In this document: positions 26,958 through 36,141 of the stretch, piece by piece | Layout of the letters: each line of letters starts with the position of its first letter | How positions within the stretch are numbered: position 1 is the first letter of the stretch | NCBI GenBank assembly: GCA_964468045.1 | Contig: CAYXTO010000002.1 | Location: 248,001-312,000 of the forward strand | DNA: 64,000 nucleotides | Reading direction: 5' to 3' | From: JAWKXU01 sp964468045 | Lineage (GTDB): Bacteria > Pseudomonadota > Alphaproteobacteria > Sphingomonadales > Sphingomonadaceae | The notes under the pieces: model-generated | What the model saw: only the letters and a program-made list of their open reading frames with translations | Told to the model about the DNA's origin: nothing | The model's database searches: none | Program-made: the position numbers and the translations under genes

Positions 26958-28831
26958 CGTGTCAGCGCCTCGATCGAGGCAGCTCCGACCACAAGTCCGA
27001 AAAGACTTCCGGTAATGTCGCGCAAGCGTGCCCAGAATTCACCCCGGTTGGCGTCGATCGGGACATAGATCAGATCGCCGGGAAGCGCATTCTTGCCCAG
27101 CACGCTCCGCCCCTTGGCGAGAACCGTCCCATTGGCGCGGACCACGAAAATCTCGCCCTTGTCGCCCAGGCTCTGCACGCCGCCCGCGGATCGCACGAAG
27201 TCGCCGATCTTCTTCCCGTCCCGATAGGCGAAGGAGGCCGGGGTCGGCACGGCGCCGAACACGCCGACCGTCACCGGGCGCGGCGGGACGTAAATCGAAT
27301 CGTTGTTCTCGACTATGAGATCGCCCGGCAGGGTGGTCGCGGTGACCGGCATGTCGAAGATCAGCCGGCCGTCCGGCTTGCGCTGACGCAGCTGTTCGAC
27401 GATCGAACGGACCAGCTCCAGATTCTCCGATCGCACCAGTTCCGCGCGATTGACCGAGGTCATCGGCTGGGCGGTGAGCAGGAACTCCATGTCCTTTATC
27501 GCCCGGTCATAGCTGATCTGCTGCTGCAGCTTCACGCTTTCGCGCGTGATGACGCTAGCGTAGGGGAAAGCTTCCTGAGTCAGGCCGCCGGCCTGGGTCA
27601 CCACATCCGCCAGGCGCGTGCCGGGGCTGAAATAGTAGCGGCCGGGCCGCGCCACTTCGCCGCTGATCGTGACCAGCACCGACTGGTTCTGCAGCGGCCG
27701 CGCGATCGCCATGTTGCTCAGCACCCGGATCACGTCGCCGCGCTGCGCCTTGCGCGTTCGCGCCTCTTCCGCGGTGATCTGCGCCCATCCGCCATCCTCG
27801 CGGCCCAGGGAATCGAGCAGCATCAGCCTGCTGCCGTCCGCCACCGTGCTGATTCCCCCGGCGTAGAGTATCGCATCGTTCAGCGTCTCGTCGGGGCCGA
27901 CCTCGAAGATCCCCTCGTGATTGACGCTGCCGAAGATGGCGACCTGCTCTCCGGCCGGTGCGATATAGATCACGTCGTCGTTCTGCAGGAGGACATCGCC
28001 GCTCCGGTCGCCTTTCAGCAGCAGGTCGTAGAGGTCGAAGTCCGAGATCAGGCGTCCGCCCCGCCGCAACTGGATCGAACGGAAGCTGCCTCCATAGGAG
28101 GGCCCGCCCGCGGCGAGGACCGCATTCACCAGCGTGGACAGGCTGCTGACCGTGTAGGAGCCCGGGACATTGGCGAAGCCGGTGACATACACCGTCATGC
28201 CATGCAGCTTGGCAACGGTGACCTCCAGCTCGAAGCTGCGGTACTGGCGGGAGACCTCGCGGGCGATCACGTCGTGCAGATCGCCGTAGCGGATCCCGGC
28301 GACCATCACGGCGCCCACGCGCGGCACGAAGATCCGGCCTTCGCGATCCACCGTCAGGCGCATGTCGGCGGCCTGGATCGAGCCGGACAGGCCGAGCAGC
28401 AGCTCGTCGCCGGGATTGATCCGGTAGTCGAGCGGGATCGACGTGGTCGGCGGAACCACGAAATCGCGGCTGCTCGGCAGCAGCAGCTCGGCGCCGAAAC
28501 GACGCAGCGGCTTGCCGGCCACGGTGGAGACATAGTTCTCGAATTCGCTCGGCGGCGCGGGCGGCGCCTGCTCCGCCACGACCTTTGCGTCGTCGGTTGC
28601 GGGGGGCGTCAGGGAAAACACCGGCGGGTTGGAGATCACCTCGGGCTTGAATGTCGGAGTCTGGCTCGGCGGCACCGCGACCTGGCTTGCCGCCGCGGCG
28701 CTCCCGGTGTTGGCGCCCTGCTGCTGCTCCGACTGGTTGACCGGAGACGCGAATTGCGCCGCCGCGCCCACGGGGGCCAGCAGCAGCAGGAGCGCGCAGC
28801 CCCGGCGGATGAACTTGGGCGCGGCGATCAT
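26954..28831 (-). CDS. Polysaccharide export outer-membrane protein, Wza-like
   Basis: 625 aa. Signal peptide (RRGCALLLLLAPVGAAAQ), a low-complexity Pro/Gln-rich segment, then a Poly_export domain (TTSIPLDYRINPGDELLLGL) and several SLBB domains (VYVTGFANVPGSYTVSSL; VTISGEVARPGRYYF; VGVFGAVPTPASFAYRDG). It forms the outer-membrane channel for capsular or exopolysaccharide. It is longer than E. coli Wza because of the additional SLBB repeats. No lipobox cysteine is seen at the signal end. Confidence 0.9.
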   Translation of the reverse strand: MIAAPKFIRRGCALLLLLAPVGAAAQFASPVNQSEQQQGANTGSAAAASQVAVPPSQTPTFKPEVISNPPVFSLTPPATDDAKVVAEQAPPAPPSEFENYVSTVAGKPLRRFGAELLLPSSRDFVVPPTTSIPLDYRINPGDELLLGLSGSIQAADMRLTVDREGRIFVPRVGAVMVAGIRYGDLHDVIAREVSRQYRSFELEVTVAKLHGMTVYVTGFANVPGSYTVSSLSTLVNAVLAAGGPSYGGSFRSIQLRRGGRLISDFDLYDLLLKGDRSGDVLLQNDDVIYIAPAGEQVAIFGSVNHEGIFEVGPDETLNDAILYAGGISTVADGSRLMLLDSLGREDGGWAQITAEEARTRKAQRGDVIRVLSNMAIARPLQNQSVLVTISGEVARPGRYYFSPGTRLADVVTQAGGLTQEAFPYASVITRESVKLQQQISYDRAIKDMEFLLTAQPMTSVNRAELVRSENLELVRSIVEQLRQRKPDGRLIFDMPVTATTLPGDLIVENNDSIYVPPRPVTVGVFGAVPTPASFAYRDGKKIGDFVRSAGGVQSLGDKGEIFVVRANGTVLAKGRSVLGKNALPGDLIYVPIDANRGEFWARLRDITGSLFGLVVGAASIEALTR

Positions 28832-29658
28832 GAAATCGAATCTTCCACTTCTCTAAGACCGGTCTCCGGCGAAAGCAGCACGTCGGCGGCGATTTGCCAA
28901 AGCGATTCGCTGGCTGCGGCCAGAATACCTATGTTGCTGCTGCCGATGCGATAGGGTTTGCCATTCCAGTGGGTGACGTGGCCGCCCGCCTCCTCCAGAA
29001 AGAGGATGCCGGCGGCGTGATCCCACGGCAGGGTGCGCTGGAACAACGCGATATCGTCTTGCCTCAACGCAAGGCGCGGATAGCTTTCCGCCGCGCATCG
29101 GGGAATGGGCACGATGCCCAGAAACCGTTCCGCATGGGCGTGAACCCGCGTGCGGTGTGGCGCGGGCAGGAACTGGGTGCCGAGCGCAACCTGCGGGCGC
29201 GTCCTGCCGGTTTCGGAGGGTCGGATGGATTCCCCGTCGCAGGAAGCGCCCCGGCCGCGTTGCGCATGGCACAGGCGCCCGCTGCGGGGGGCGAGAATCC
29301 AGCCCACCTGCGGAACGCCGTCTTCGATCAGCGCGACCATCATGCCGAAAGGTTCCTTTCCCGCCGCGAAATTGGCGGTCCCGTCCAGGGGATCGATCAG
29401 CCAGACCAGCCCGCTGCCGATGCTGTCGAGCAGCGAACGATCCTGCGCGACTGCCTCTTCTCCCACGATTCTCGCGCCGAGTCCCAGGCCGTCAAGCGCG
29501 TCGTGCAGCCGCAACTCCGCCTCGCGATCCGCGCTCGTCACGATCTCGCCCGGACTCTTTTCGGTAATTTCATGTGCTGCCAGCATACGGAAGCGCGGCG
29601 TCACCACCTGAGCAGCGACGCCGCGCATGATCGCGCTGACTTCATCGCGAAGATGCAT
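28828..29658 (-). CDS. Inositol monophosphatase/CysQ-family phosphatase
   Basis: 276 aa. Metal-binding motifs of the IMPase superfamily: GEEAVAQ (Glu), WLIDPLDGTANFAAG (DPLDGT), and WDHAAGILFLEEAGG near the C-terminus. Members hydrolyse inositol phosphates, fructose bisphosphate or 3'-phosphoadenosine phosphates. In polysaccharide export operons such proteins have been proposed to recycle PAP or supply sugar precursors; this is inference. It overlaps the Wza-like gene by 4 bp. Confidence 0.85.
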   Translation of the reverse strand: MHLRDEVSAIMRGVAAQVVTPRFRMLAAHEITEKSPGEIVTSADREAELRLHDALDGLGLGARIVGEEAVAQDRSLLDSIGSGLVWLIDPLDGTANFAAGKEPFGMMVALIEDGVPQVGWILAPRSGRLCHAQRGRGASCDGESIRPSETGRTRPQVALGTQFLPAPHRTRVHAHAERFLGIVPIPRCAAESYPRLALRQDDIALFQRTLPWDHAAGILFLEEAGGHVTHWNGKPYRIGSSNIGILAAASESLWQIAADVLLSPETGLREVEDSIS

Positions 29659-29661
29659 GGA

Positions 29662-30474
29662 TCAGGCTGAGATGCTCACGATCTGCGGGCGCATCGCAGC
29701 CATGTTCCGTTCCTGCATCATCCGGATCCGCGCGAGATCCTCATCCGCAATGGTGCTGTAATAGTCCCGCTTGTTCTCCAGCCAGGCCAGTTCGAACGCA
29801 ACCGCATTGGCGATCCCGGCCTCGAAACCGCTCGTCTCGGCGACGGCGCCGTCGAACACGATCTTGCGGGTTTCAAACCGGTCCAGCCGGATCGCGCGGA
29901 TCTCTCGGAGGACGGGTGCGGCCTCCACCGCGACCGAACCGCCCACGACCAGGTCGATGTTGGCGCGGGCGCAAGCCTCGGCCACCGTGACCACCGCATC
30001 GGTGATCTGGCGTTCGTTGATCGCATTGCGCGGCAGGCCCCGCGAAAGCGTGAAGTCCACCCGGCCGAACACGATGCCGTCCAGCTCCGCCTTCGCCATC
30101 GGCAGCATCGCCTCGAGATTGCGGAGGGTCGTTTCCGTCTCGAGGTTGAAGAGGAACTCCGTACCCTGCGCATTCGCGCCGTAGATCTTGTTCCGGGCGT
30201 CGATGAATTTCGTCAGCGCATAAGGCGTTTCCACCATGGGGCCGATGATATAGTCGGCGCCATACAGCCTGGAGGCATGGAGATCGGAAACCGCCTCGCA
30301 GCCCCCGATCTTGAGAGCCAGCTTCAGATCGGCGCGGTAAACCAGCTCGATCAGTCGAAGCAGCTCGTCGGGGCGGGTGCCTTCAGCCTCGAACTCCGCT
30401 TTCACGGCAACGATACCATAACGGTCGCGCCCCCTCTTGAGCATGTCGAGCATCCGGCATTCTGTCGAGTTCAT
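29662..30474 (-). CDS. HpcH/HpaI aldolase/citrate lyase family protein
   Basis: 270 aa. TIM-barrel elements: VAVKAEFEAEGTRPDELLRL, LKLALKIGGCEAVSDL, FLFNLETETTL (metal-binding Glu), GIVFGRVDFTLSR. The family cleaves or condenses 2-keto acids and CoA esters. It is the first gene of the minus-strand polysaccharide operon, three bases before the IMPase gene; start chosen at 30474 after AGGAGG. Its job in glycan synthesis is unknown; it may make a keto-acid precursor or be a non-canonical carboligase. Confidence 0.75.
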   Translation of the reverse strand: MNSTECRMLDMLKRGRDRYGIVAVKAEFEAEGTRPDELLRLIELVYRADLKLALKIGGCEAVSDLHASRLYGADYIIGPMVETPYALTKFIDARNKIYGANAQGTEFLFNLETETTLRNLEAMLPMAKAELDGIVFGRVDFTLSRGLPRNAINERQITDAVVTVAEACARANIDLVVGGSVAVEAAPVLREIRAIRLDRFETRKIVFDGAVAETSGFEAGIANAVAFELAWLENKRDYYSTIADEDLARIRMMQERNMAAMRPQIVSISA

Positions 30475-30613
30475 CCTCGCTTCCTCCTGTACGAACAGCA
30501 TTATAAGCGAAAGATTAGACGGAACGTTCCACGGATTTCCGCAATTGGAACGGATGTAAAAAAAATTTCATGAAACTTTGCGGGTTCGCAAGCATTGCTA
30601 CGTCTGATGCATA

Positions 30614-31294
30614 ATGCCCTATTGTTATCTCCGTCTGTTGACTTGCGCGGTTTGGCTTGCCTCCGCGCTGTTCCCGGGCACTTCGTCGGCGGCAGAGGAT
30701 CTGCCGAGCGGGAGCAGTTCGTCCTTTCGCGACAAGATGATAGTCTGGGCCATGCCCGGCCCTGAGGAGATCGCCACCCCGGTCTCCGCCGCGCCCCGGG
30801 TGCGGGAGAGCGAACCCTTGCCGCGCCTTTCCTCGCGGTTCGGCTATCGCCAGCATCCCCTGCTCGGGAAACGGGCGCTGCATGCCGGGATCGACATTCC
30901 CGGACCGCAGGGAACGCCGGTCCAGGCGTCCGAAGGCGGCGTGGTCAGCTTCGCCGGCAGGGCCGGGGGCTATGGCAACATGGTGGAAGTCGATCATGGG
31001 GCGGGGCTGAAGACCCGCTATGCCCACCTTTCCCGGATCCTCGTGCGGCCTGGCGCCACGGTGGCGCGGGGGGAGACGATTGCCCGGATGGGCTCCACCG
31101 GGCGCTCCACCGGCAGCCATCTGCATTTCGAGATCCGCGTGCAGGGGCAGGCCGCCGATCCGCTGGATTATCTTGGCAGGGCAAGCGCCGCCTCCCCTGC
31201 GGCGCGGCCTGCGGTCAGATCGCCGGAAACGCATCTTTCGCAGTTCGCGCGGGCGCGCATCGCTTCGGGACAGGTTCAGGGCATAGGGTTTTGA
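30614..31294 (+). CDS. M23-family metallopeptidase (LytM-like)
   Basis: 226 aa. Signal peptide (LLTCAVWLASALFPGTSSA), then an M23 domain: SRFGYRQHPLLGKRALHAGI with the zinc-binding His-x3-Asp and a later HLHFEIRVQG. Such enzymes cut peptide cross-links in peptidoglycan, or bind it. It is divergent from the polysaccharide operon and lies before the FecI gene. Active-site residues are present, so it is likely catalytic. Confidence 0.85.
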   Translation: MPYCYLRLLTCAVWLASALFPGTSSAAEDLPSGSSSSFRDKMIVWAMPGPEEIATPVSAAPRVRESEPLPRLSSRFGYRQHPLLGKRALHAGIDIPGPQGTPVQASEGGVVSFAGRAGGYGNMVEVDHGAGLKTRYAHLSRILVRPGATVARGETIARMGSTGRSTGSHLHFEIRVQGQAADPLDYLGRASAASPAARPAVRSPETHLSQFARARIASGQVQGIGF

Positions 31295-31404
31295 TGATTT
31301 GCTGTGTTATGAAAATGCCTTGTCGCTGAACGGATCAGCCGGCGCCGGCTTGCCGGCGTCGCCGCGCAACTGGCAGGATGAAATGAGGATGCTTCCGTAA
31401 CGCC

Positions 31405-31920
31405 ATGAATCAGGAGGACCAGATCCACGGACTTCAGCAAGTGCTCCTCGATGAACGCGGCCGGCTGCTTCGCTTCCTGGCCGCGCGGGGGGCGGGAGAT
31501 GATGCCGAGGACGTGTTCCAGGACCTGTGGCAGCGGGTCGTCGCCGTGCCGATCGATCCGATCGCGGAGCCGGTGTCCTATCTTTTTCGCGCTGCCGAGA
31601 ACTTGGTGCGCGACCGGCGCCGCTCGAATTTAAGCCGTGAACGCAGGCAGCATGACTGGTACGAGGCCAGGATCGCGGCGGAGGAGGTGCCGACGGGAGA
31701 GCGGGCGCTGATCGCGCGCCAGCGTTTGCGTGAAGTGGAAAATGTGCTGGCGGCGTTGGGGTCACGCGTGGATCGCGTGTTTCGCCGCTATCGTCTCGAT
31801 GGCGTAGGCCAGGCCGTCATCGCGTCCGAGTTGGGGATAAGCCTGAGCTCAGTGGAGAAGGACTTGCAGAAGGCCTACCGGGCTCTCGCGGAATTGAAAG
31901 TGAGACTGGATGCGGAGTAG
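31405..31920 (+). CDS. ECF sigma factor, FecI-like
   Basis: 171 aa. Region 2 (GRLLRFLAARGAGDDAEDVF, then QDLWQRV) and region 4 (FRRYRLDGVGQAVIASELGI, then SLSSVEKDLQKAYRAL) are clear. It is followed by a FecR-like anti-sigma gene and a TonB-dependent receptor, so it likely responds to a ligand bound by that receptor (cell-surface signalling). Confidence 0.9.
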   Translation: MNQEDQIHGLQQVLLDERGRLLRFLAARGAGDDAEDVFQDLWQRVVAVPIDPIAEPVSYLFRAAENLVRDRRRSNLSRERRQHDWYEARIAAEEVPTGERALIARQRLREVENVLAALGSRVDRVFRRYRLDGVGQAVIASELGISLSSVEKDLQKAYRALAELKVRLDAE

Positions 31921-31947
31921 CGGATAGGACTTCGTCATAGCGGCACT

Positions 31948-32895
31948 ATGAGTACGCAAGCACAGGGGGTGCATATCAGCGAGGAAGCTCGCCGTTGGGT
32001 CATCGCGACCCGCGACCCGTCGTTCGACGGCTGGGACCGGCTGTCCGAATGGCTGGAGCGGGATCCCGCGCATCTCGCAGCCTATGAAGCGGCGCTGGAC
32101 GCCGACGAGTGGGCGGTGCGACTGCTGGCGGATGCGCCCAGGCCGACTTCCAACGTGACGCCCCTGCGTGCGCGCCGGCGCTGGTTCCTGGGCGCCGGAA
32201 TCGCCGCGTCCCTGCTGGCCGCAGTGGGCGGATGGATCGTGTTCCAACGCCTCGACAGCGGAGAAATCGTTACCGCGCCGGGTGAGCGCCGCACGGTCGA
32301 GCTGGCCGACGGGTCGCGGGTCGTCCTCAACGGCGCCACCGTCGTGAAGCTCGATTCCGAAGATCCGCGCCATGTCGAGCTTGCCTCGGGCGAGGCGCTG
32401 TTCGACGTGCGGCATGACGCCAGCCATCCCTTCGTGGTGATGGCCGGTTCGACCCGCCTGGTCGATGCCGGCACGGTGTTCAACGTGGTGCGCGACGGGG
32501 CTTCGCTAGATGTGGCGGTCGGGCACGGGGCGGTGATCTTCGAGCCCGGCCCGCGCGAGATCCGGCTGAATGCGGGCGAGGCTCTGCACCGGGCTTCGCC
32601 GCAGGCCGCGCCGGTGCTGCGCAGGACCAATCCGCAGGCGGTGGGAGGCTGGCAGGCCGGGCAGCTCCAGTATGAGAACGCATCGCTGGATCAGATCGCG
32701 CGCGACCTCGGCCGCAATACGGGCCTTGAAGTTCGCGCTGGAGATGGCATTGAACGCATGCGCTTTACCGGGACGTTGACGGTCACCGGGGCGCCGGAGG
32801 AAGTGTTCGCCCGTGTCGGTCCGCTTCTGGGTGTGACTTTCGCGCCTGAAGGGGCCGCGTGGAAGATGATGCCCGCCAATGGTTCGCGCCCATAG
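31948..32895 (+). CDS. FecR-like transmembrane sigma-factor regulator
   Basis: 315 aa. An N-terminal cytoplasmic part with DUF4880-like EEARRWVIATRDPSFDGWDR, a transmembrane helix (FLGAGIAASLLAAVGGWIVF), then a FecR periplasmic domain: GERRTVELADGSRVVLNGAT, DVRHDASHPFVVMAGSTRLVDAGT. It controls the sigma factor and receives the signal from the receptor's N-terminal domain. Its last 17 bases overlap the receptor gene. Confidence 0.9.
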   Translation: MSTQAQGVHISEEARRWVIATRDPSFDGWDRLSEWLERDPAHLAAYEAALDADEWAVRLLADAPRPTSNVTPLRARRRWFLGAGIAASLLAAVGGWIVFQRLDSGEIVTAPGERRTVELADGSRVVLNGATVVKLDSEDPRHVELASGEALFDVRHDASHPFVVMAGSTRLVDAGTVFNVVRDGASLDVAVGHGAVIFEPGPREIRLNAGEALHRASPQAAPVLRRTNPQAVGGWQAGQLQYENASLDQIARDLGRNTGLEVRAGDGIERMRFTGTLTVTGAPEEVFARVGPLLGVTFAPEGAAWKMMPANGSRP

Positions 32896-35344
32896 CCTAT
32901 TACCCATTGCTGTCGCATTGATTGCCGTTCCAGCCCACGCGCAGGAAGCGGCGGTCAAGGTGGACGTGTCCGCCGGCCGCCTGGACGAAGCGGTCCGCGT
33001 GCTGGGGCGGCAGAGCGGGGCGAGCATCGGCTTTCGCGACACCAGGCTGGCCGGGACCCGGGTGCGCGCCGTTCGCGGCACGATGACGGCGCACCGCGCG
33101 CTGGGCGAGATGCTGCGCAAGACGGCGCTGCGCGCCCGCAAGGTCGCGCCCAACACCTTCCTGATCGAAGCCGCGCCGCCCGCGCCGAAACCGGCGGCCA
33201 GGCCTGCCTCATCGCCGCGCCGCCCGCGCGAACCCGCGGCGGCTCCGATGCCGCCGCCCGTGGAGATCGTCGTCACCGGCACCAAGCGCGACGTGCCGCT
33301 GGGCGCCTATCCGGGCGGCGTGCAGATCGTCGATGGGGGCGAGCTTTCCCCCGCCGATGCCGCGCGCGGCTCGGGCGCGATCGCGGCGCGGCTGGCGAGC
33401 GTGGTTTCCACCCATCTCGGGCCGGGGCGGAACAAACTGTTCATCCGGGGCATCGCCGATTCCAGCTTCGTGGGGCCGACGCAGGCCACCGTCGGCCAGT
33501 ACTGGGGCAACAGCCGGATAACCTACAGCGCGCCCGATCCGAGCCTGCGCCTGTACGACGTCCGCAGCATCGAAGTGCTGGAGGGGCCGCAGGGCACCCT
33601 TTATGGCGCGGGATCGCTGGGCGGCGTGGTGCGCGTGGTGCCCCATGCGCCCGATCTGGAGTCCGTCGGCGGCTGGGCCTGGGGCGGGGTCCAGGCGGTG
33701 AAGAGCGGCCAGCCGGGGGTGGATGGCGGCGGCATCCTCAACTTGCCGATCGTCGAGGACCGGCTGGGGTTTCGCGCGCTTGCCTTCGGCGCGATCGAGG
33801 GCGGCTATATCAACGATACCGGGCGGGACCTGAAGAACGTCAATGACGTGAAGACCATCGGCGGCCGGGCCGCCTTGCGGTTCGATCCGGGCGACGGCTG
33901 GGTGGCGGATCTCAATGCGGTCGGCCAGCGGATCGATGGCGACGACAGCCAATATGCCGAAAGGGGCAGCGACGGGCTGAGCCGCTCGAGCACGATCGCC
34001 CAGCCCTACCGCAACGATTTCTGGCTGGCCGACCTGGTCGTGCGCAAGGCCTGGGACCAGCTCGAGTTGACCTCCTCGCTCGGCTACACCCGCCAGTATG
34101 TGTTCGAGCAATTCGAGGGCGCGGAGCTGTCGGAACCGTTCAACCCTGCCAAGAGCCCGCTGGCAGGCGCCACGCCCGCGGAATTCAGCCAGAAGAACCA
34201 TATCGAGATGATCACGGCCGAAACCCGCCTGGCGCGCCGGGGCAGGAACGGCACGGGGTGGCTGATCGCGGCGAGCTTCCTGCGCAACGAAGCCCGCGTC
34301 AATCGTGAGATGATCGCGACCTATTATGGCTCGCCGCTGACCGGGGTGCGCAACCAGGTGGAGGAAGTGACCGTCTACGGGGAAGGCACGGTGGAGCCGC
34401 TCGACGGGCTGACGGTGACGATGGGCGGCCGGTTCACCCATTCCCGGCTGACCGGGGATTCCGAGGATGTGGGATACGACCTGACCTTGAGCGCCGATCC
34501 CCGCGCGGGCGAGGTCCGCAAGGAAACGCGTTTCCTGCCGTCCGCCGCGCTCGCCTATCGCCCGATGGAGGGGCTGACGCTGTTTGCCCGCTACCAGCAG
34601 GGCTTCCGCCCGGGCGGCATTTCCGTGAGGCGGGAGTTCATCCAGCGTTTCAAGGGCGACCGGGTGTCCACCTATGAAGGCGGGGCGCGCTATCGCGACG
34701 CGGATTTCGAGATGGAAGGCACGGCATCCTATTCCCGATGGCGCAACATCCAGGCCGACCTGATCGATGGCTTCGGCTTTCCCACGACCGTCAATGTGGG
34801 GGATGGCCGCGTGCTGTCGCTCGGCCTGTCGTCGCGCTGGCGCCCGCTGGCCGGGCTGGAGCTGGACGCGGCGGTCTATCTCAACGACAGCGAGGTATCG
34901 CAGCCCTCGGAGCTCGCGCTGACGATCAGCAGGGCGACCCTGGTTTCCCTGGGCGCGATGACTGACAATCTGGCCGATATTTCCGCTTCCGATTTCGAGC
35001 GCCTGCCCAATATCGCCGATGTCAGCGCCAGGTTCGGCATATCCTATCAGCATGCGCTGTCGGACACTCTCGAGCTTGATGCCCGGGGCTACCTGCGCTA
35101 CGTGGGCAAGTCGACCCTGGGGGTCGGTCCGATCCTCGGTCAGCTGCAGGGCGATTACGTGGACACCGGGCTGGAATTCCGCCTTGGCAACCGGACGCGC
35201 GGGCTCAGTCTCGCGCTGTCCAACCTGTTTGACGGGCGGGGCAATCGCTTCGCATTGGGCTCGCCCTTTCTGGTGCGGGATCGCAACCAGATCACCCCGT
35301 TGCAGCCGCGCACGGTCCGGCTCGGGTTCGATCTGTCCTTCTAG
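32879..35344 (+). CDS. TonB-dependent receptor with N-terminal signalling (STN) domain
   Basis: 821 aa. Signal peptide, an STN/secretin-like signalling domain (about residues 25-105: VSAGRLDEAVRVLGRQSGAS), a Pro-rich linker, then TonB box-like EIVVTGTKRD, plug (GPQGTLYGAGSLGGVVRVV) and a 22-stranded barrel ending in F. This is FecA architecture, coupling ligand uptake to the FecIR pair upstream. The ligand cannot be read; the plug motif NKLFIRGIADSSF occurs in many sphingomonad receptors for organic ligands and siderophores. Confidence 0.9.
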   Translation: MVRAHSLLPIAVALIAVPAHAQEAAVKVDVSAGRLDEAVRVLGRQSGASIGFRDTRLAGTRVRAVRGTMTAHRALGEMLRKTALRARKVAPNTFLIEAAPPAPKPAARPASSPRRPREPAAAPMPPPVEIVVTGTKRDVPLGAYPGGVQIVDGGELSPADAARGSGAIAARLASVVSTHLGPGRNKLFIRGIADSSFVGPTQATVGQYWGNSRITYSAPDPSLRLYDVRSIEVLEGPQGTLYGAGSLGGVVRVVPHAPDLESVGGWAWGGVQAVKSGQPGVDGGGILNLPIVEDRLGFRALAFGAIEGGYINDTGRDLKNVNDVKTIGGRAALRFDPGDGWVADLNAVGQRIDGDDSQYAERGSDGLSRSSTIAQPYRNDFWLADLVVRKAWDQLELTSSLGYTRQYVFEQFEGAELSEPFNPAKSPLAGATPAEFSQKNHIEMITAETRLARRGRNGTGWLIAASFLRNEARVNREMIATYYGSPLTGVRNQVEEVTVYGEGTVEPLDGLTVTMGGRFTHSRLTGDSEDVGYDLTLSADPRAGEVRKETRFLPSAALAYRPMEGLTLFARYQQGFRPGGISVRREFIQRFKGDRVSTYEGGARYRDADFEMEGTASYSRWRNIQADLIDGFGFPTTVNVGDGRVLSLGLSSRWRPLAGLELDAAVYLNDSEVSQPSELALTISRATLVSLGAMTDNLADISASDFERLPNIADVSARFGISYQHALSDTLELDARGYLRYVGKSTLGVGPILGQLQGDYVDTGLEFRLGNRTRGLSLALSNLFDGRGNRFALGSPFLVRDRNQITPLQPRTVRLGFDLSF

Positions 35345-35499
35345 ATCAGGCCGTCCTACGGATCAGGATTTTGAAAAGAAGAGCTTTTGGCAATCCCGGC
35401 AGTCTTTGCGCGGATTAACGGTTCGTCTCAATTCAGGGAACCTTCAGGCGAAGCGTGCATTACCGGCGACAGGAGGAAGCTTTTCAGGGAGTGTTTACC

Positions 35500-35649
35500 A
35501 TGGCAACCCGCACCTTTCGCAGCAGCCGGCCTGATGGGTGGGTTCTTCCAAAACCATATAGCGACGCCAGCCTGCGCTATCACAAGCATGGGCCGATCCA
35601 GCCGATGCACCAGCCCACCCTGTGGGAACGCCTGACCGGCCTGGGCTGA
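35500..35649 (+). CDS. Small hypothetical protein, 49 aa
   Basis: Starts at ATG 35500, eight bases after AGGGAG. The product is basic and rich in Pro, Trp and His (RSSRPDGWVLPKPYSDASLR; QPMHQPTLWERLTGLG), with no signal or membrane segment. High third-position GC and a good ribosome site argue that it is real. No family recognised. Confidence 0.5.
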   Translation: MATRTFRSSRPDGWVLPKPYSDASLRYHKHGPIQPMHQPTLWERLTGLG

Positions 35650-35906
35650 TTCCGGCCGATCCGGCCCGTTCATTCCACCAGGCGCAAGGGGTGCGGCGGG
35701 CGGCAGGATCGGGGCGCTTCGCTGCTGCTGTTCCCGGGCATTTCTGCTGCCCGCGCCAAAGCCTTGCGCATGTGGAACCTTGCCGCTAAAGCCCCTTCCG
35801 TCTTCCGACATCGGACATACGCTGCCCTCCCGGTCCTGACCGGGGCGGCGCGGAGCCCGTGGTGGAAGGCGATGGTTTTTTACGAACGGCGAGAGACAGT
35901 CCAGTC

Positions 35907-36101
35907 ATGGCCAAGACCAGCCCCGGCGAATTCCTCCGCCAGGTCCGTGCCGAAGCCTCCAAGGTGGTATGGCCGACCCGGCAGGAAACAGTGACGACCG
36001 CGATTTTCGTGGGAATCATGATGTTGCTCCTGGCGGTGTTTTTCCTGGGTGTGGATTCGCTGTTCGGCGCGGTGGTGCGCTGGCTGCTTTCCCTTGCCTG
36101 A
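35907..36101 (+). CDS. secE: Preprotein translocase subunit SecE
   Basis: 64 aa, one transmembrane helix. EFLRQVRAEASKVVWPTRQE (amphipathic helix with the conserved VxWPxR motif) followed by the membrane segment FVGIMMLLLAVFFLGVDSLF. It clamps SecY in the translocon. The start is at ATG 35907 in place of an upstream in-frame candidate. nusG follows after 40 bases. Confidence 0.97.
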   Translation: MAKTSPGEFLRQVRAEASKVVWPTRQETVTTAIFVGIMMLLLAVFFLGVDSLFGAVVRWLLSLA

Positions 36102-36141
36102 CGCAGCCGCCCGGACGGTTTGACTCAATTAGGAACGAACG

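Noticed and set aside
35650..35906. Attachment site for an island at tRNA-Trp
   Set aside because: No copy of the tRNA 3' end was found near the far boundary, and no integrase is present.
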